Source of the DNA: Pedobacter mucosus
GTDB taxonomy: Bacteria > Bacteroidota > Bacteroidia > Sphingobacteriales > Sphingobacteriaceae
Assembly: GCF_022200785.1 (NCBI RefSeq)
Contig: NZ_CP087585.1
Location: forward strand, 930,001-994,000
Reading direction: 5' to 3'
DNA length: 64,000 bases
In this document: piece after piece, positions 18,823 through 27,094 of the stretch
Layout: every line of letters starts with the position of its first letter
Numbering within the stretch: position 1 is the first letter of the stretch
Made by a program: the position numbers and the translations under genes
Notes under the pieces: generated by a model
Told to the model about the DNA's origin: nothing
Seen by the model: only the letters and a program-made list of their open reading frames with translations
The model's database searches: none

Positions 18823-19737
18823 ATGAAAACGCTAATAAAATTTTATGTTGTCTCATTTCTGACAATATTATTAGGCTTGCAACTACACGCTCAAACTAAC
18901 AAAACGTTGCGTGTATTGATGATTGGCAATAGCTTTTCGCAAAATGCGACTAGGTTTTTACCACAAATGGCTGCTGAAGTAAATACCAAAATCATTTTTG
19001 GTCGTGCAGAAATGGGTGGTTGCTCACTACAAAGACATTGGGATTCTGTTGTCGTAAATAACCTCGATACCAGCAGAGGGAAAGCATATAATGGCAAGTC
19101 CTTAAAACAACTTTTATCCTCACAAAAATGGGATGTAGTAACGCTGCAACAATATTCGCTATTATCTGGTGATGAGGCAACTTATTTTCCATATGCAAAA
19201 AATCTATTCGACTTGGTAAAAAGCTATCAACCTAGTACTCAAGTTATAATTCACCAAACTTGGGCATATCGTGCAGACGCAAAAAGTTTCGGGAAAATTA
19301 GCAATGAAAAAAGGGCGAAAAACCAAGAAGAAATGTGGCAAAAATCAAGAGCTGCTTATCATAAAATGGCAGCGATGTTAGGTAATTTAAATATTCTTCC
19401 TTCTGGTGATGCATTCTATAATATTGCCACTGATAAAAAATGGAGTTTTGTAAAAGATGCCAATTACGATTATAAAAACCCGCTTTATCCAGCCTTGCCA
19501 AATGAAAAAAATTCAATCAATGTAGGCTACACCTTCGGCGATGATAAAAAATTAAAATTTGATCCAAACCATGCAAATGATGCTGGTTGTTACCTCGCAG
19601 GATTAATCTGGTATAAAATGCTGCTAAAACAAGATCCAATAAAGCTGGCCTTTAAACCAAAAACGGTTGATGATGATTTTTCAAAATTTTTAAAGGAAAC
19701 TGCCGTAAATACCATAGATGGTAGTGAAAGAAAATAG
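18823..19737 (+). CDS. SGNH-fold hydrolase (DUF4886-like), probable carbohydrate esterase
   Basis: Secreted 304-residue protein with a signal peptide ending LHAQ. SGNH blocks are visible: block I LMIGNSFSQN (catalytic Ser), block II around AEMGGCSLQRHW, block III VVTLQQYSLLSGD, and block V DPNHANDAGCYLAG with the Asp-x-x-His pair. This matches the DUF4886 group common in Bacteroidota PULs. The likely role is removing acyl groups such as acetyl from the polysaccharide so that glycosidases or lyases can act. The substrate is not determinable here. The gene ends 7 bp before the preferred start of the heparinase II/III-type gene. Confidence 0.8.
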   Translation: MKTLIKFYVVSFLTILLGLQLHAQTNKTLRVLMIGNSFSQNATRFLPQMAAEVNTKIIFGRAEMGGCSLQRHWDSVVVNNLDTSRGKAYNGKSLKQLLSSQKWDVVTLQQYSLLSGDEATYFPYAKNLFDLVKSYQPSTQVIIHQTWAYRADAKSFGKISNEKRAKNQEEMWQKSRAAYHKMAAMLGNLNILPSGDAFYNIATDKKWSFVKDANYDYKNPLYPALPNEKNSINVGYTFGDDKKLKFDPNHANDAGCYLAGLIWYKMLLKQDPIKLAFKPKTVDDDFSKFLKETAVNTIDGSERK

Positions 19738-19744
19738 AATTGTT

Positions 19745-21655
19745 ATGTATAAAAAGTTAAAAATATTACTTACTTGTTTATTTCTATTTGCACTGGTTCT
19801 GCAAACTAAGGCACAAACAGATCCTTATGCTTTATTAACATTGGCGCCTGTTGATTTATCAAGGGTAAAAGAGATTGAAGCCATGTTGCCTAATCAACCA
19901 AAAGGTATTGGAGATCCAATTGAAATGCGTGCCAGGTGGGATAGTTTATACAGGACAAATAAATTCAAGAAACTAATTTCAGAGGCTGATTCCATCAGTG
20001 TTTCGCCTTTTCCAAAACTAACTCCAGCAATTTATATGAGCTATTTTGGTGGTAAAGATTCCGAGACTTCGAAACGCTTTATCATGAAACGTAGAATGTT
20101 GTTAACCAAATTGGTTTGGGCAGAATGTTTAATCAATAAGGGTAAATATATGCCCGCAATTTTAACTGCTTTAACTGACATTTTAAATACACCAACCTGG
20201 ACTTTTCCAGCAGAAGATCAGAAAAAATTAAATTATGATGGTAAATTATACACTATAGGTTTAAGTTCATCAGCTTATGGAAGTGATATTGCGGAATCTT
20301 ATTATTTATTGAAAAGCAAATTCTCGGCCCAAATGAGGCAACAAATACTAACCCTTTTACACCAGCGGATTTTTGAACCTACTCTTAACGCCATCAAAAA
20401 TAAAAATGCCAATGGTGAATTTACTTCCTTAATGGATACTGGAAATCATAATTCTGTAACGTTAGCTTATGTAACAATGGCCGCACTAGCCGTAATTGAA
20501 AATAAAGAACAGCGAGCAGTTTTTGTAGCCATAGGAGAAAGATATTCGAAAAATTTTTTAAGAGGTTACCTTGAAGATGGTTATTGTACCGAAGGTGTGG
20601 GTTATTACAGCTATGGTTTTGGTCACTACACATTTTTAAGAGACGCACTTTGGCAGGCGACAAAAGGAAAGATAGATTTATTCTCCGATCCTAAAGTGTC
20701 AAAAATGGCGATGTTTGCCCCTAAAGCAGAAATAATTAATAATATGTTCCCAGCAATTGGCGACTGTGTACAATACGCAAAACCCGAAGGCCAGCTAATG
20801 CACTACCTCAACAAAAATCTTGGTTTGGGTTTAGCTGCATATAATGATGCGCCCTCCTACATGGAACAGCCTGCACTTTGTTACCTCATGTACTATTTTC
20901 CAAATGCTGCAACAGCTGCGAAACTTAATGAAATTGAAAAAGAAGGTACAATTAGAGATTATTTTGAGAAAGCAGGCGTATTGACTGTTCGTCCGATAAA
21001 AGGTTCTTCATTTAATTTTGGTGCAACTTTAAAAGGCGGACATAATGCTGAACATCACAACCACAATGATGTTGGATCTTACACAATTTTTGTTGGTACT
21101 GAACTTCTTACGGGCGACGTTGGACTTGCCACTTACACGCCAAAATATTTCGGCAAAGAGAGATATGATTTGTATAAAACAACAGCTTCTTACGGTCATA
21201 ATGTGCCTTTGGTTAACGGTATTCAACAACACTTTGGAAAAGATGCCCGGGCTGTAGTTAGTAAAACAAGTTTTACCAACAATAAAGATGTGTTTGAATT
21301 AGATATCACTTCCGCCTATAAAGATCCATCATTAAAACAACTAATAAGAACTTTTACCTATGATCGATCTGCCAAGGGTTATTTAATGGTTACCGATCGG
21401 TTTTCTTTTAATACAGCAAGTACGTTTGAAACGACAATAATTACACGTTACGGATGGAAAAAAACAAGTGATAACACCATTGAAATTAATGGAGAAAAGG
21501 AAAAGCTGAAAGTGACAATTACATCATCAAAAAGTAGTTTTACAATTAGTGATGAAGTGATTGATGAGGGCCCAAAACCATTTACCAGAATTGCAATTAA
21601 ATTAAATGATAAATCTTCAGCTGGTTTTGTGACCATGAAATTCGACAAACTATGA
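19745..21655 (+). CDS. Heparinase II/III family polysaccharide lyase, exported
   Basis: Lyase that cleaves uronic-acid-containing polysaccharides by beta-elimination, producing the unsaturated ends that GH88 removes. I prefer the ATG at 19745 (MYKKLKILL, signal peptide ending KAQ) over the upstream 19718 ATG, which overlaps the SGNH gene and lacks a better leader. The N-terminal two-thirds is an alpha-toroid (MDTGNHNSVTLAYVTMAAL, EGVGYYSYGFGHYTF). The C-terminal beta-sandwich starts near residue 415 with the hallmark GGHNAEHHNHNDVGSYTIF (His437, His440, Asp442) and ELLTGDVGLATYTP. The length (636 residues) fits PL12/15/17/21-type families, but I cannot assign one. The gene end overlaps the next by 4 bp. 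Confidence 0.87.
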   Translation: MYKKLKILLTCLFLFALVLQTKAQTDPYALLTLAPVDLSRVKEIEAMLPNQPKGIGDPIEMRARWDSLYRTNKFKKLISEADSISVSPFPKLTPAIYMSYFGGKDSETSKRFIMKRRMLLTKLVWAECLINKGKYMPAILTALTDILNTPTWTFPAEDQKKLNYDGKLYTIGLSSSAYGSDIAESYYLLKSKFSAQMRQQILTLLHQRIFEPTLNAIKNKNANGEFTSLMDTGNHNSVTLAYVTMAALAVIENKEQRAVFVAIGERYSKNFLRGYLEDGYCTEGVGYYSYGFGHYTFLRDALWQATKGKIDLFSDPKVSKMAMFAPKAEIINNMFPAIGDCVQYAKPEGQLMHYLNKNLGLGLAAYNDAPSYMEQPALCYLMYYFPNAATAAKLNEIEKEGTIRDYFEKAGVLTVRPIKGSSFNFGATLKGGHNAEHHNHNDVGSYTIFVGTELLTGDVGLATYTPKYFGKERYDLYKTTASYGHNVPLVNGIQQHFGKDARAVVSKTSFTNNKDVFELDITSAYKDPSLKQLIRTFTYDRSAKGYLMVTDRFSFNTASTFETTIITRYGWKKTSDNTIEINGEKEKLKVTITSSKSSFTISDEVIDEGPKPFTRIAIKLNDKSSAGFVTMKFDKL

Positions 21656-22710
21656 AAATAATCCTAACTACATTCTTTTGTATCTTAACTAGCGTAACAT
21701 TTTCTCAGAATAAAAATGAGGGAATACTGTTATTCCAATCTGGCTTTGAGAAAGGAACTAAGCTTGTTAAATCTAATGCACAAAGTGATATTTTAATTGG
21801 CGTAGATAATTCAGTAGCAGCACCAAACGATTGGACAAGATTCAGCAAAAAGGATGGATATCCAATTGCTGGAGAGTTTCGCATATTTTACGAAGGTGGC
21901 GACAGTACTAAACGTAAATCGGCATTAGTGCCCGATCCGAAAAATCCAAAAAATACGGTGCTCAAATTTTCAGTTTTTGAATCGAATGCTGTAAAAAAAG
22001 AAACAGATGAAGTTGCATATAAAACAAGAATACAAGGGCAAGTAAATAATGTTTCTGAGGGAATACAGCGTTATTATCAGTCGGTAAGAATGTACTTTCC
22101 ATCTACAACAATGGATTTATTGAAGAAATATCCTGAGCAAATTAATTGGTATTCATTAGCCGAGTTTTGGAATAACGCAGCTTGGGGAAATGTGCCTAAA
22201 GATCCTTACCGGCTTACGGTTGGGATGGGGCATAAGCCCGGGACAGAAAACCCATTTTATTTTCATTTTAGCTGCGATAAATATCGTATCCAGTTTAAAG
22301 CTGATGGAAAGACTCCTGAAAAATATATCCCTACCGATATTAAAAATGCAAATAATGAGACATTCAATATCCCGTCAGATACTTGGATAACTGTGGAATA
22401 TTATTTCCAAGAAGGAAATTGGAAAGCTACAACTACTCGTCCTGCTGGTCATTTTTACATGACTGTCCAGGCTGATGGCGGGAAGAAAATAGTATTGTTT
22501 AATGAAAGGGTGGCAACAATTCATCCAAATGCTACTCAACCTGATGGATTAACAGTTTACCATCCGATGAAATTTTACACCAATAAACAAATCGCAGATT
22601 ATATGAAGGCAAATCATACGCCAATGGAAATTCTTTGGGATGATTTGAAAATTTACAGTAATAAAATTCCAAATGATGACGCTTTACAAGTAGAATTAGC
22701 AAAACCATAA
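21652..22710 (+). CDS. Secreted polysaccharide lyase-like jelly-roll protein
   Basis: 352-residue exported protein with a signal peptide (ILTTFFCILTSVTFSQ). The body resembles the concanavalin A-like polysaccharide lyases (heparin lyase I/glucuronan lyase-like group). It opens with LLFQSGFEKGT and has the strand pattern KNPKNTVLKFSVFESN, GIQRYYQSVRMYFP, NWYSLAEFWNNAAWG, PFYFHFSCDKYRIQF, DTWITVEYYFQEGN and MEILWDDLKIYSN. These are features of that fold, but no catalytic triad can be fixed by eye. The ATG overlaps the heparinase II/III stop (ATGA), suggesting the two are made together as a lyase pair. It could instead be a binding protein or an unclassified lyase family. Confidence 0.65.
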   Translation: MKIILTTFFCILTSVTFSQNKNEGILLFQSGFEKGTKLVKSNAQSDILIGVDNSVAAPNDWTRFSKKDGYPIAGEFRIFYEGGDSTKRKSALVPDPKNPKNTVLKFSVFESNAVKKETDEVAYKTRIQGQVNNVSEGIQRYYQSVRMYFPSTTMDLLKKYPEQINWYSLAEFWNNAAWGNVPKDPYRLTVGMGHKPGTENPFYFHFSCDKYRIQFKADGKTPEKYIPTDIKNANNETFNIPSDTWITVEYYFQEGNWKATTTRPAGHFYMTVQADGGKKIVLFNERVATIHPNATQPDGLTVYHPMKFYTNKQIADYMKANHTPMEILWDDLKIYSNKIPNDDALQVELAKP

Positions 22711-22732
22711 TCAATTTATAATTAGGAGTCCT

Positions 22733-22748
22733 TGGTTATAAATAACCA
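22733..22748. promoter_or_regulatory. Short palindrome before the MFS gene
   Basis: TGGTTAT and ATAACCA form a 7-bp inverted repeat around AA, ending 12 bp before the MFS start in the only gap (50 bp) of the late operon. It could be an operator or a small RNA hairpin. Arms this short occur by chance several times in a window of this size. Confidence 0.25.
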
Positions 22749-22760
22749 CTAAACAACAAT

Positions 22761-23993
22761 ATGGAAGAAAAAACAAATTTACAACACCTTTTAAGTATCC
22801 CAGTTATTGTGGCAGCATTGGGCTATTTCGTAGATATCTACGATTTGTTACTTTTTGGAATTGTCAGAATCCCCAGTCTAACAGATCTAGGTCTTAATGA
22901 GGAACAGCGTTCGTTAGTAGGTGCGTCAATTTTAAATTGGCAAATGACAGGGTTATTGTTAGGAGGTATTTTATGGGGAGTTGTTGGAGATAAAAAGGGA
23001 AGATTATCAGTTCTTTTCGGCTCTATACTCACTAACTCTATTGCAAATATTGCTTGTGGATTTGTACAAAATCCAGATATTTATAAAATACTAAGGTTTG
23101 TTGCGGGTATCGGCCTTGCCGGAGAACTTGGTGCTGGCATTACTTTAGTTTCAGAGATTTTGCCTAAAAAGCTACGTGCAATAGGAACATCATTAGTTGC
23201 CGGGATTGGCCTTTGTGGTGCAATTGTAGCCTATTTTACAGTGGAATTATTTGGTAGTTGGCGAACGGCATATTTTATTGGTGGCGGTTTAGGGATTTCT
23301 TTATTGCTCCTTAGAGTTGGCGTTTTTGAATCTGGAATGTTTACTTCAATTAAACATGAATCCAAAATTGCAAAAGGAAATTTTTTAGCTTTTTTTACAA
23401 ATCGAAGGCGGTTTGTAATCTACCTTAAATGTATTGCTATAGGTTTACCAACATGGTTTGTAATTGGCATTCTTTCTACATTCTCTAACGAATTTGGTTT
23501 AGCACTCGGTATCGCTGAACCAATTAAGCCAGGTTTATCAATTATGTGGTGCTACATAGGTTTAGCAAGCGGCGATTTAATGAGTGGTTTCATTAGTCAT
23601 AGCTTAAAATCTAGAAAAAAAGCCGTTGCATTGATGATGTTATTTACATTAATTGGCACTGCGATTTTCTTGTCAGGAATAATAAATTCGGCATTTTGGT
23701 TGTACGCGTTTTGTTTATGGATGGGGTTAGGTATTGGTTATTGGGCAATGTTCGTAACCATCAGCGCAGAACAGTTTGGTACAAATTTACGGGCAACGGC
23801 GGCCACAACGGTGCCCAATATGGTTCGTGGTGCTTTGGTACTGATGACGTCTCTTTTTGCATATTCAAAACCAACTACGGGCGTATTAATGGCTGGTGCA
23901 ATCGTCGGACTTATTGCTTTTGTACTTGGGTTTTATGCAGTGCTAACAATCCCTGAAACGCATGATCGTGATTTAGATTTCCTTGAATATTAA
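22761..23993 (+). CDS. MFS transporter (sugar/sugar-acid symporter-like)
   Basis: Inner-membrane major facilitator protein, 410 residues with about 12 hydrophobic segments. GDKKGRLSVLFG after TM2 is the conserved MFS motif A loop. The start VIVAALGYFVDIYDLLLF and RFVAGIGLAGELGAGITLVSEILP match the sugar/organic-acid transporter branch. Position at the end of the enzyme run suggests it imports the final mono- or disaccharide product, possibly a uronate or modified sugar, into the cytoplasm. Direction and substrate are inferred from context only. The 50 bp upstream gap is the largest in this part of the operon. Confidence 0.85.
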   Translation: MEEKTNLQHLLSIPVIVAALGYFVDIYDLLLFGIVRIPSLTDLGLNEEQRSLVGASILNWQMTGLLLGGILWGVVGDKKGRLSVLFGSILTNSIANIACGFVQNPDIYKILRFVAGIGLAGELGAGITLVSEILPKKLRAIGTSLVAGIGLCGAIVAYFTVELFGSWRTAYFIGGGLGISLLLLRVGVFESGMFTSIKHESKIAKGNFLAFFTNRRRFVIYLKCIAIGLPTWFVIGILSTFSNEFGLALGIAEPIKPGLSIMWCYIGLASGDLMSGFISHSLKSRKKAVALMMLFTLIGTAIFLSGIINSAFWLYAFCLWMGLGIGYWAMFVTISAEQFGTNLRATAATTVPNMVRGALVLMTSLFAYSKPTTGVLMAGAIVGLIAFVLGFYAVLTIPETHDRDLDFLEY

Positions 23994-24003
23994 TTTTTAC
24001 AAT

Positions 24004-24963
24004 ATGAAAGTTAGATTAATCTGTTTTACATTATCAATTTTATTGGGCTATCAAATATCTTTTGCAAAGCCTGCTGATAGTCTTTTAAATATTACCTATG
24101 GAAAAGCAAAAACCTGGAAAGGTGAGCAGCAAACACTCAACTTAGATTTTTATTTTCCGAAAAAAGAACCAGGTAAGAAGTATCCTTTAGCACTCATGAT
24201 TCATGGAGGGGGCTTTTCTACTGGAAGTAAAGAAGCCATGAAAGCCCATTGTAAAATATTGGCAGATTCAGGATTTATTGCAGTAACAATAAATTACCGT
24301 AAAGGATGGGATAAAGGTGTTAATTCATTCAGTTGCGAAGGAAATGTTTCTCAATTATTGGCTGCTGTGTATCGTGCCACACAAGATGCCAATACCGCAT
24401 TACATTTTCTGGTATCTAAACAAATTGAATACAACATCGACACAGCTTGGATTTTTGTGGGTGGAAGCAGTGCAGGTGGAGTTTTAGCGCTCAATTTAGC
24501 TTATTTAAAACAGCAAAGCGCAGCGAAAATTTTTCCAGATGTTAATAATGAATTGGGCTTACTAAATTTAGAAACGAATACCTCAAAACAAAATTTTTCA
24601 ATTAAAGGAATATGCAATATGTGGGGCGCAATAGCAGATTCTACGCTCATAACAAAGGAAAATGCGATACCAACAATATTTTATCATGGTACAGATGATA
24701 TAATTGTTCCTTTCGATACTGGGCGGTTTGGAACTTATTGCGATAAATACCCACTCATGTTTGGGTCGGCATGTGTTTACCGTAGAACTATTGCTGCAGG
24801 AAAAGCAGCTATTTTAAACGTTGCTAAAGGAGCAAATCATGGGCCGAAAGAATTTTATAGTAAAGTAACAATGAGCAATACGGCCTGCTTTTTCCATCAA
24901 ATAATGCAGGGAACAACACTTAAATCAAACATTTACTATTCTGCGAAAACTGGATGCCGATGA
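24004..24963 (+). CDS. Secreted alpha/beta hydrolase (esterase/lipase-like)
   Basis: Exported serine hydrolase, 320 residues from the ATG at 24004. A TTG at 23983 would overlap the MFS gene, while 24004 gives a good signal peptide ending SFAK. The oxyanion loop MIHGGGFSTGS and the nucleophile elbow GGSSAGGVLAL are clear, with TIFYHGTDDIIVPFDTG for the acid region and GANHGPKEF for the likely His. This arrangement resembles carboxylesterases and carbohydrate esterases that remove acetyl or aromatic esters. It would be a second deacylating activity beside the SGNH protein. Its end overlaps the start of the deacetylase-like gene (ATGA). Confidence 0.83.
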   Translation: MKVRLICFTLSILLGYQISFAKPADSLLNITYGKAKTWKGEQQTLNLDFYFPKKEPGKKYPLALMIHGGGFSTGSKEAMKAHCKILADSGFIAVTINYRKGWDKGVNSFSCEGNVSQLLAAVYRATQDANTALHFLVSKQIEYNIDTAWIFVGGSSAGGVLALNLAYLKQQSAAKIFPDVNNELGLLNLETNTSKQNFSIKGICNMWGAIADSTLITKENAIPTIFYHGTDDIIVPFDTGRFGTYCDKYPLMFGSACVYRRTIAAGKAAILNVAKGANHGPKEFYSKVTMSNTACFFHQIMQGTTLKSNIYYSAKTGCR

Positions 24964-25691
24964 AAAAGAATTTTCTATTCGTAATCTTAATATTCATTAG
25001 CTTACAAATTGTTGCCCAAACAAAAGTAGTACTTAAGCTGGATGATATTAGTGCACAAAACGGTGAATGTAAGTCATTGCCTGTTATGACATATTTACTC
25101 AAACGTAATGTTAAAGCTTCGTATGGCGTTATTGCCAATAGGCTAGATGGGAGTGCTAAGTCGCTATTAAACGATATCATTTCTGCAGTAGATAATCAAG
25201 GTAATCGTATGGTAGAAATTTGGAATCATGGTTTAAACCATTCAAAAAATGGAGATGTTTTTGAATTTAAAAATTCAACTTTCAATGAACAGTTGCAACA
25301 TTTAGATTCTGCACATTTTCTTGTTCAAAAAGATCTTGGAGTTAGTATGACAACTTTTGGTGCACCATATAATGCTACTGATTCAGTTTGCTTAAGGGTA
25401 ATTAATGAGCATAAAAACTATAAAAAAATCTTTTTTTCAAGTGTGAAAGTTGAATTTGAAACAAATTTTGAGCGATTAAACAATAACGTTCCAATGGAGA
25501 TAGAAACCGGTAAACCCGATTTTGATTTTTTTATTAAATCTTATAATAAATATCCAGCATATTTATCTTCAAATATTATATTGCAAGGTCATCCACCGTA
25601 CTGGACAGATGAAGGTTTTGCAGAGTTTAAAAAAATTCTTGATTTTTTAGATTCGAAAAAATGTATTTATGTTTTGCCAGCCACTTTGTGA
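24960..25691 (+). CDS. Polysaccharide deacetylase-like (NodB-fold) secreted protein
   Basis: Predicted metal-dependent deacetylase-like protein, 243 residues from the ATG at 24960 (MKKNFLFVILIFISLQIVAQ, signal peptide). This start overlaps the preceding TGA; the ATG at 24954 would add two residues. Features compatible with the NodB/DUF2334-like fold are VVLKLDDIS (Asp pair), EIWNHGLNHS (His-x-x-x-His metal motif), TTFGAPYNATD (the usual FxxPyG position) and IILQGHPPYWTD near the C-terminus. It could remove N- or O-acetyl groups from the PUL substrate, or be an inactive relative. It is the last gene of the tightly packed run; 210 bp separate it from the LacI gene. Confidence 0.72.
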   Translation: MKKNFLFVILIFISLQIVAQTKVVLKLDDISAQNGECKSLPVMTYLLKRNVKASYGVIANRLDGSAKSLLNDIISAVDNQGNRMVEIWNHGLNHSKNGDVFEFKNSTFNEQLQHLDSAHFLVQKDLGVSMTTFGAPYNATDSVCLRVINEHKNYKKIFFSSVKVEFETNFERLNNNVPMEIETGKPDFDFFIKSYNKYPAYLSSNIILQGHPPYWTDEGFAEFKKILDFLDSKKCIYVLPATL

Positions 25692-25868
25692 TATTTTTGG
25701 TGCTTAGGCAGTGAAATTTAAATATTAAATAAAGCTATTGAAAGGGAGAAAAAGGCCTCCTATTAATGTGGATTATTTACAGATTGTACACCAAATTAAG
25801 GAAATCAAAAATAATGACAAGTGGTTTAAAATTGCCACAATCAATTAAAGAATAAGGCTTAATGCTAG

Positions 25869-26928
25869 TTTTCATTTCAAAAAAACATTACCTATTAATA
25901 AATGTCTCGACAAATTTCTATTAAAGATATTGCCAGCCATGTTGGTACTTCAATTACTACGGTATCATTTGTAATCAATGGCAAGGCTAAAGAAAAACAC
26001 ATCAGTGAAAAAGTAGCTAAAAAAATTCTTGATTTTATTTCGGAAGTTGGCTACAAACCCAACTCCATTGCCAGGGGATTGCGCACCGGTAATTCAAAAA
26101 CAATAGGGTTTTTAGTTGATGACATTTCTAAACCTTTTTTTTCTTCGATAGCCAGTGTGATCGATGAAAAAGCAGCGCTCTATGGCTACAATATCATTTC
26201 TTCGAGTATTGGTACCAAGAACAAAAGCGCCAGATCGATCCTTGATATTTTTGCTGAGCGGCGTGTTGATGGATATATTATTGCCGTAACTGACGGTATA
26301 GAAGATGAAGTAGCAAAGCTTGTAGAGGGAGGTAGACCTGTTGTGCTTTTTGATAGGTATTTGGAAGGGATAAAGGCCGATTATGTACTTACCGATAATT
26401 TGCTGGCTACTCGAGATGCAACCTGCCATTTGATAGACAATGGCTATAAAAATATTGGTTTCATTACTATTGAAACTACACAACAGCAAATGGTAGACAG
26501 ACTGCAGGGCTATCTTGAAACGGTAAATGAAAGTAATCTACAATCATTTGTTCTGAAAATTGATTATCAGAATGCGCTCAATCCAGCAGATGAGATTAAG
26601 CAGTTTCTGATAGATAATCCTGAAATAGATTCGTTGATATTCTCCACAAATTATCTTACAAAGCAGGGTTTGAAGCTATTGATTTCAGGCGAGGACAAAC
26701 TTTTACTATCAAAAGCATTGGTCTCATTTGATGACTTCGAATTATTGGAGTACATAAAGCCGCCACTAACGGCCGTTGAGCAACCAATTGAAGCATTGGC
26801 GGATAACATTATTAATTTGCTCATCAAAAAAATTACGGAGGGAGCTAAGGGTGCCAAGCAGGAAGAATCTATCGTAAAATTAAAAGCAAAGCTTAAAATC
26901 AGGGAATCTACTATGCCTAAGTAGGATA
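25869..26928 (+). repeat. Duplicated block, copy 1 (LacI gene plus about 33 bp of leader)
   Basis: This block from TTTTCATTTC to just past the LacI stop is repeated almost exactly at 41972-43030. Identity begins about 33 bp upstream of the ATG (one A added in the leader) and ends within a few bases of the stop codon. Sequences outside are unrelated. The copies lie at the 3' ends of two different PULs, in the same orientation. Confidence 0.9.
25902..26924 (+). CDS. LacI-family transcriptional regulator, copy 1
   Basis: Cytoplasmic regulator, 340 residues. The N-terminal LacI helix-turn-helix is ISIKDIASHVGTSITTVSFVINGKAKEKHIS, followed by hinge GYKPNSIARGLRTGNSKTIG and a periplasmic-binding-protein-like effector domain (FLVDDISKPFFSSIASVIDE, GYIIAVTDG, NGYKNIGFITIE, ALVSFDDFELLEYIKPPLTAVEQP). 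Such proteins repress or activate genes in response to a small sugar ligand. A 96%-identical copy at 42004-43026 (13 differing residues by my count) has the same DNA-binding domain, so both should recognise the same operators. It lies 210 bp after the PUL 1 enzyme run and may have its own promoter in the shared leader. Confidence 0.95.
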   Translation: MSRQISIKDIASHVGTSITTVSFVINGKAKEKHISEKVAKKILDFISEVGYKPNSIARGLRTGNSKTIGFLVDDISKPFFSSIASVIDEKAALYGYNIISSSIGTKNKSARSILDIFAERRVDGYIIAVTDGIEDEVAKLVEGGRPVVLFDRYLEGIKADYVLTDNLLATRDATCHLIDNGYKNIGFITIETTQQQMVDRLQGYLETVNESNLQSFVLKIDYQNALNPADEIKQFLIDNPEIDSLIFSTNYLTKQGLKLLISGEDKLLLSKALVSFDDFELLEYIKPPLTAVEQPIEALADNIINLLIKKITEGAKGAKQEESIVKLKAKLKIRESTMPK

Positions 26929-27094
26929 GCTAAAAATTATTTTAACCAAGATTTGCGTTAAATTTGTATTTATTATATTTATGGTATCGGCAATCATATT
27001 TGCACATAAGATACTTTAATAACTAACGAGGAATCTAAATCATCTTTCCACGCTTAGTCATCACTATTTTCAACTTCATGTTTTCTTTAGAGAT

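Noticed and set aside
26959..26966. TAAATTTG matching the -7 consensus after LacI copy 1
   Set aside because: No plus-strand gene follows within a plausible distance; chance match in AT-rich DNA.
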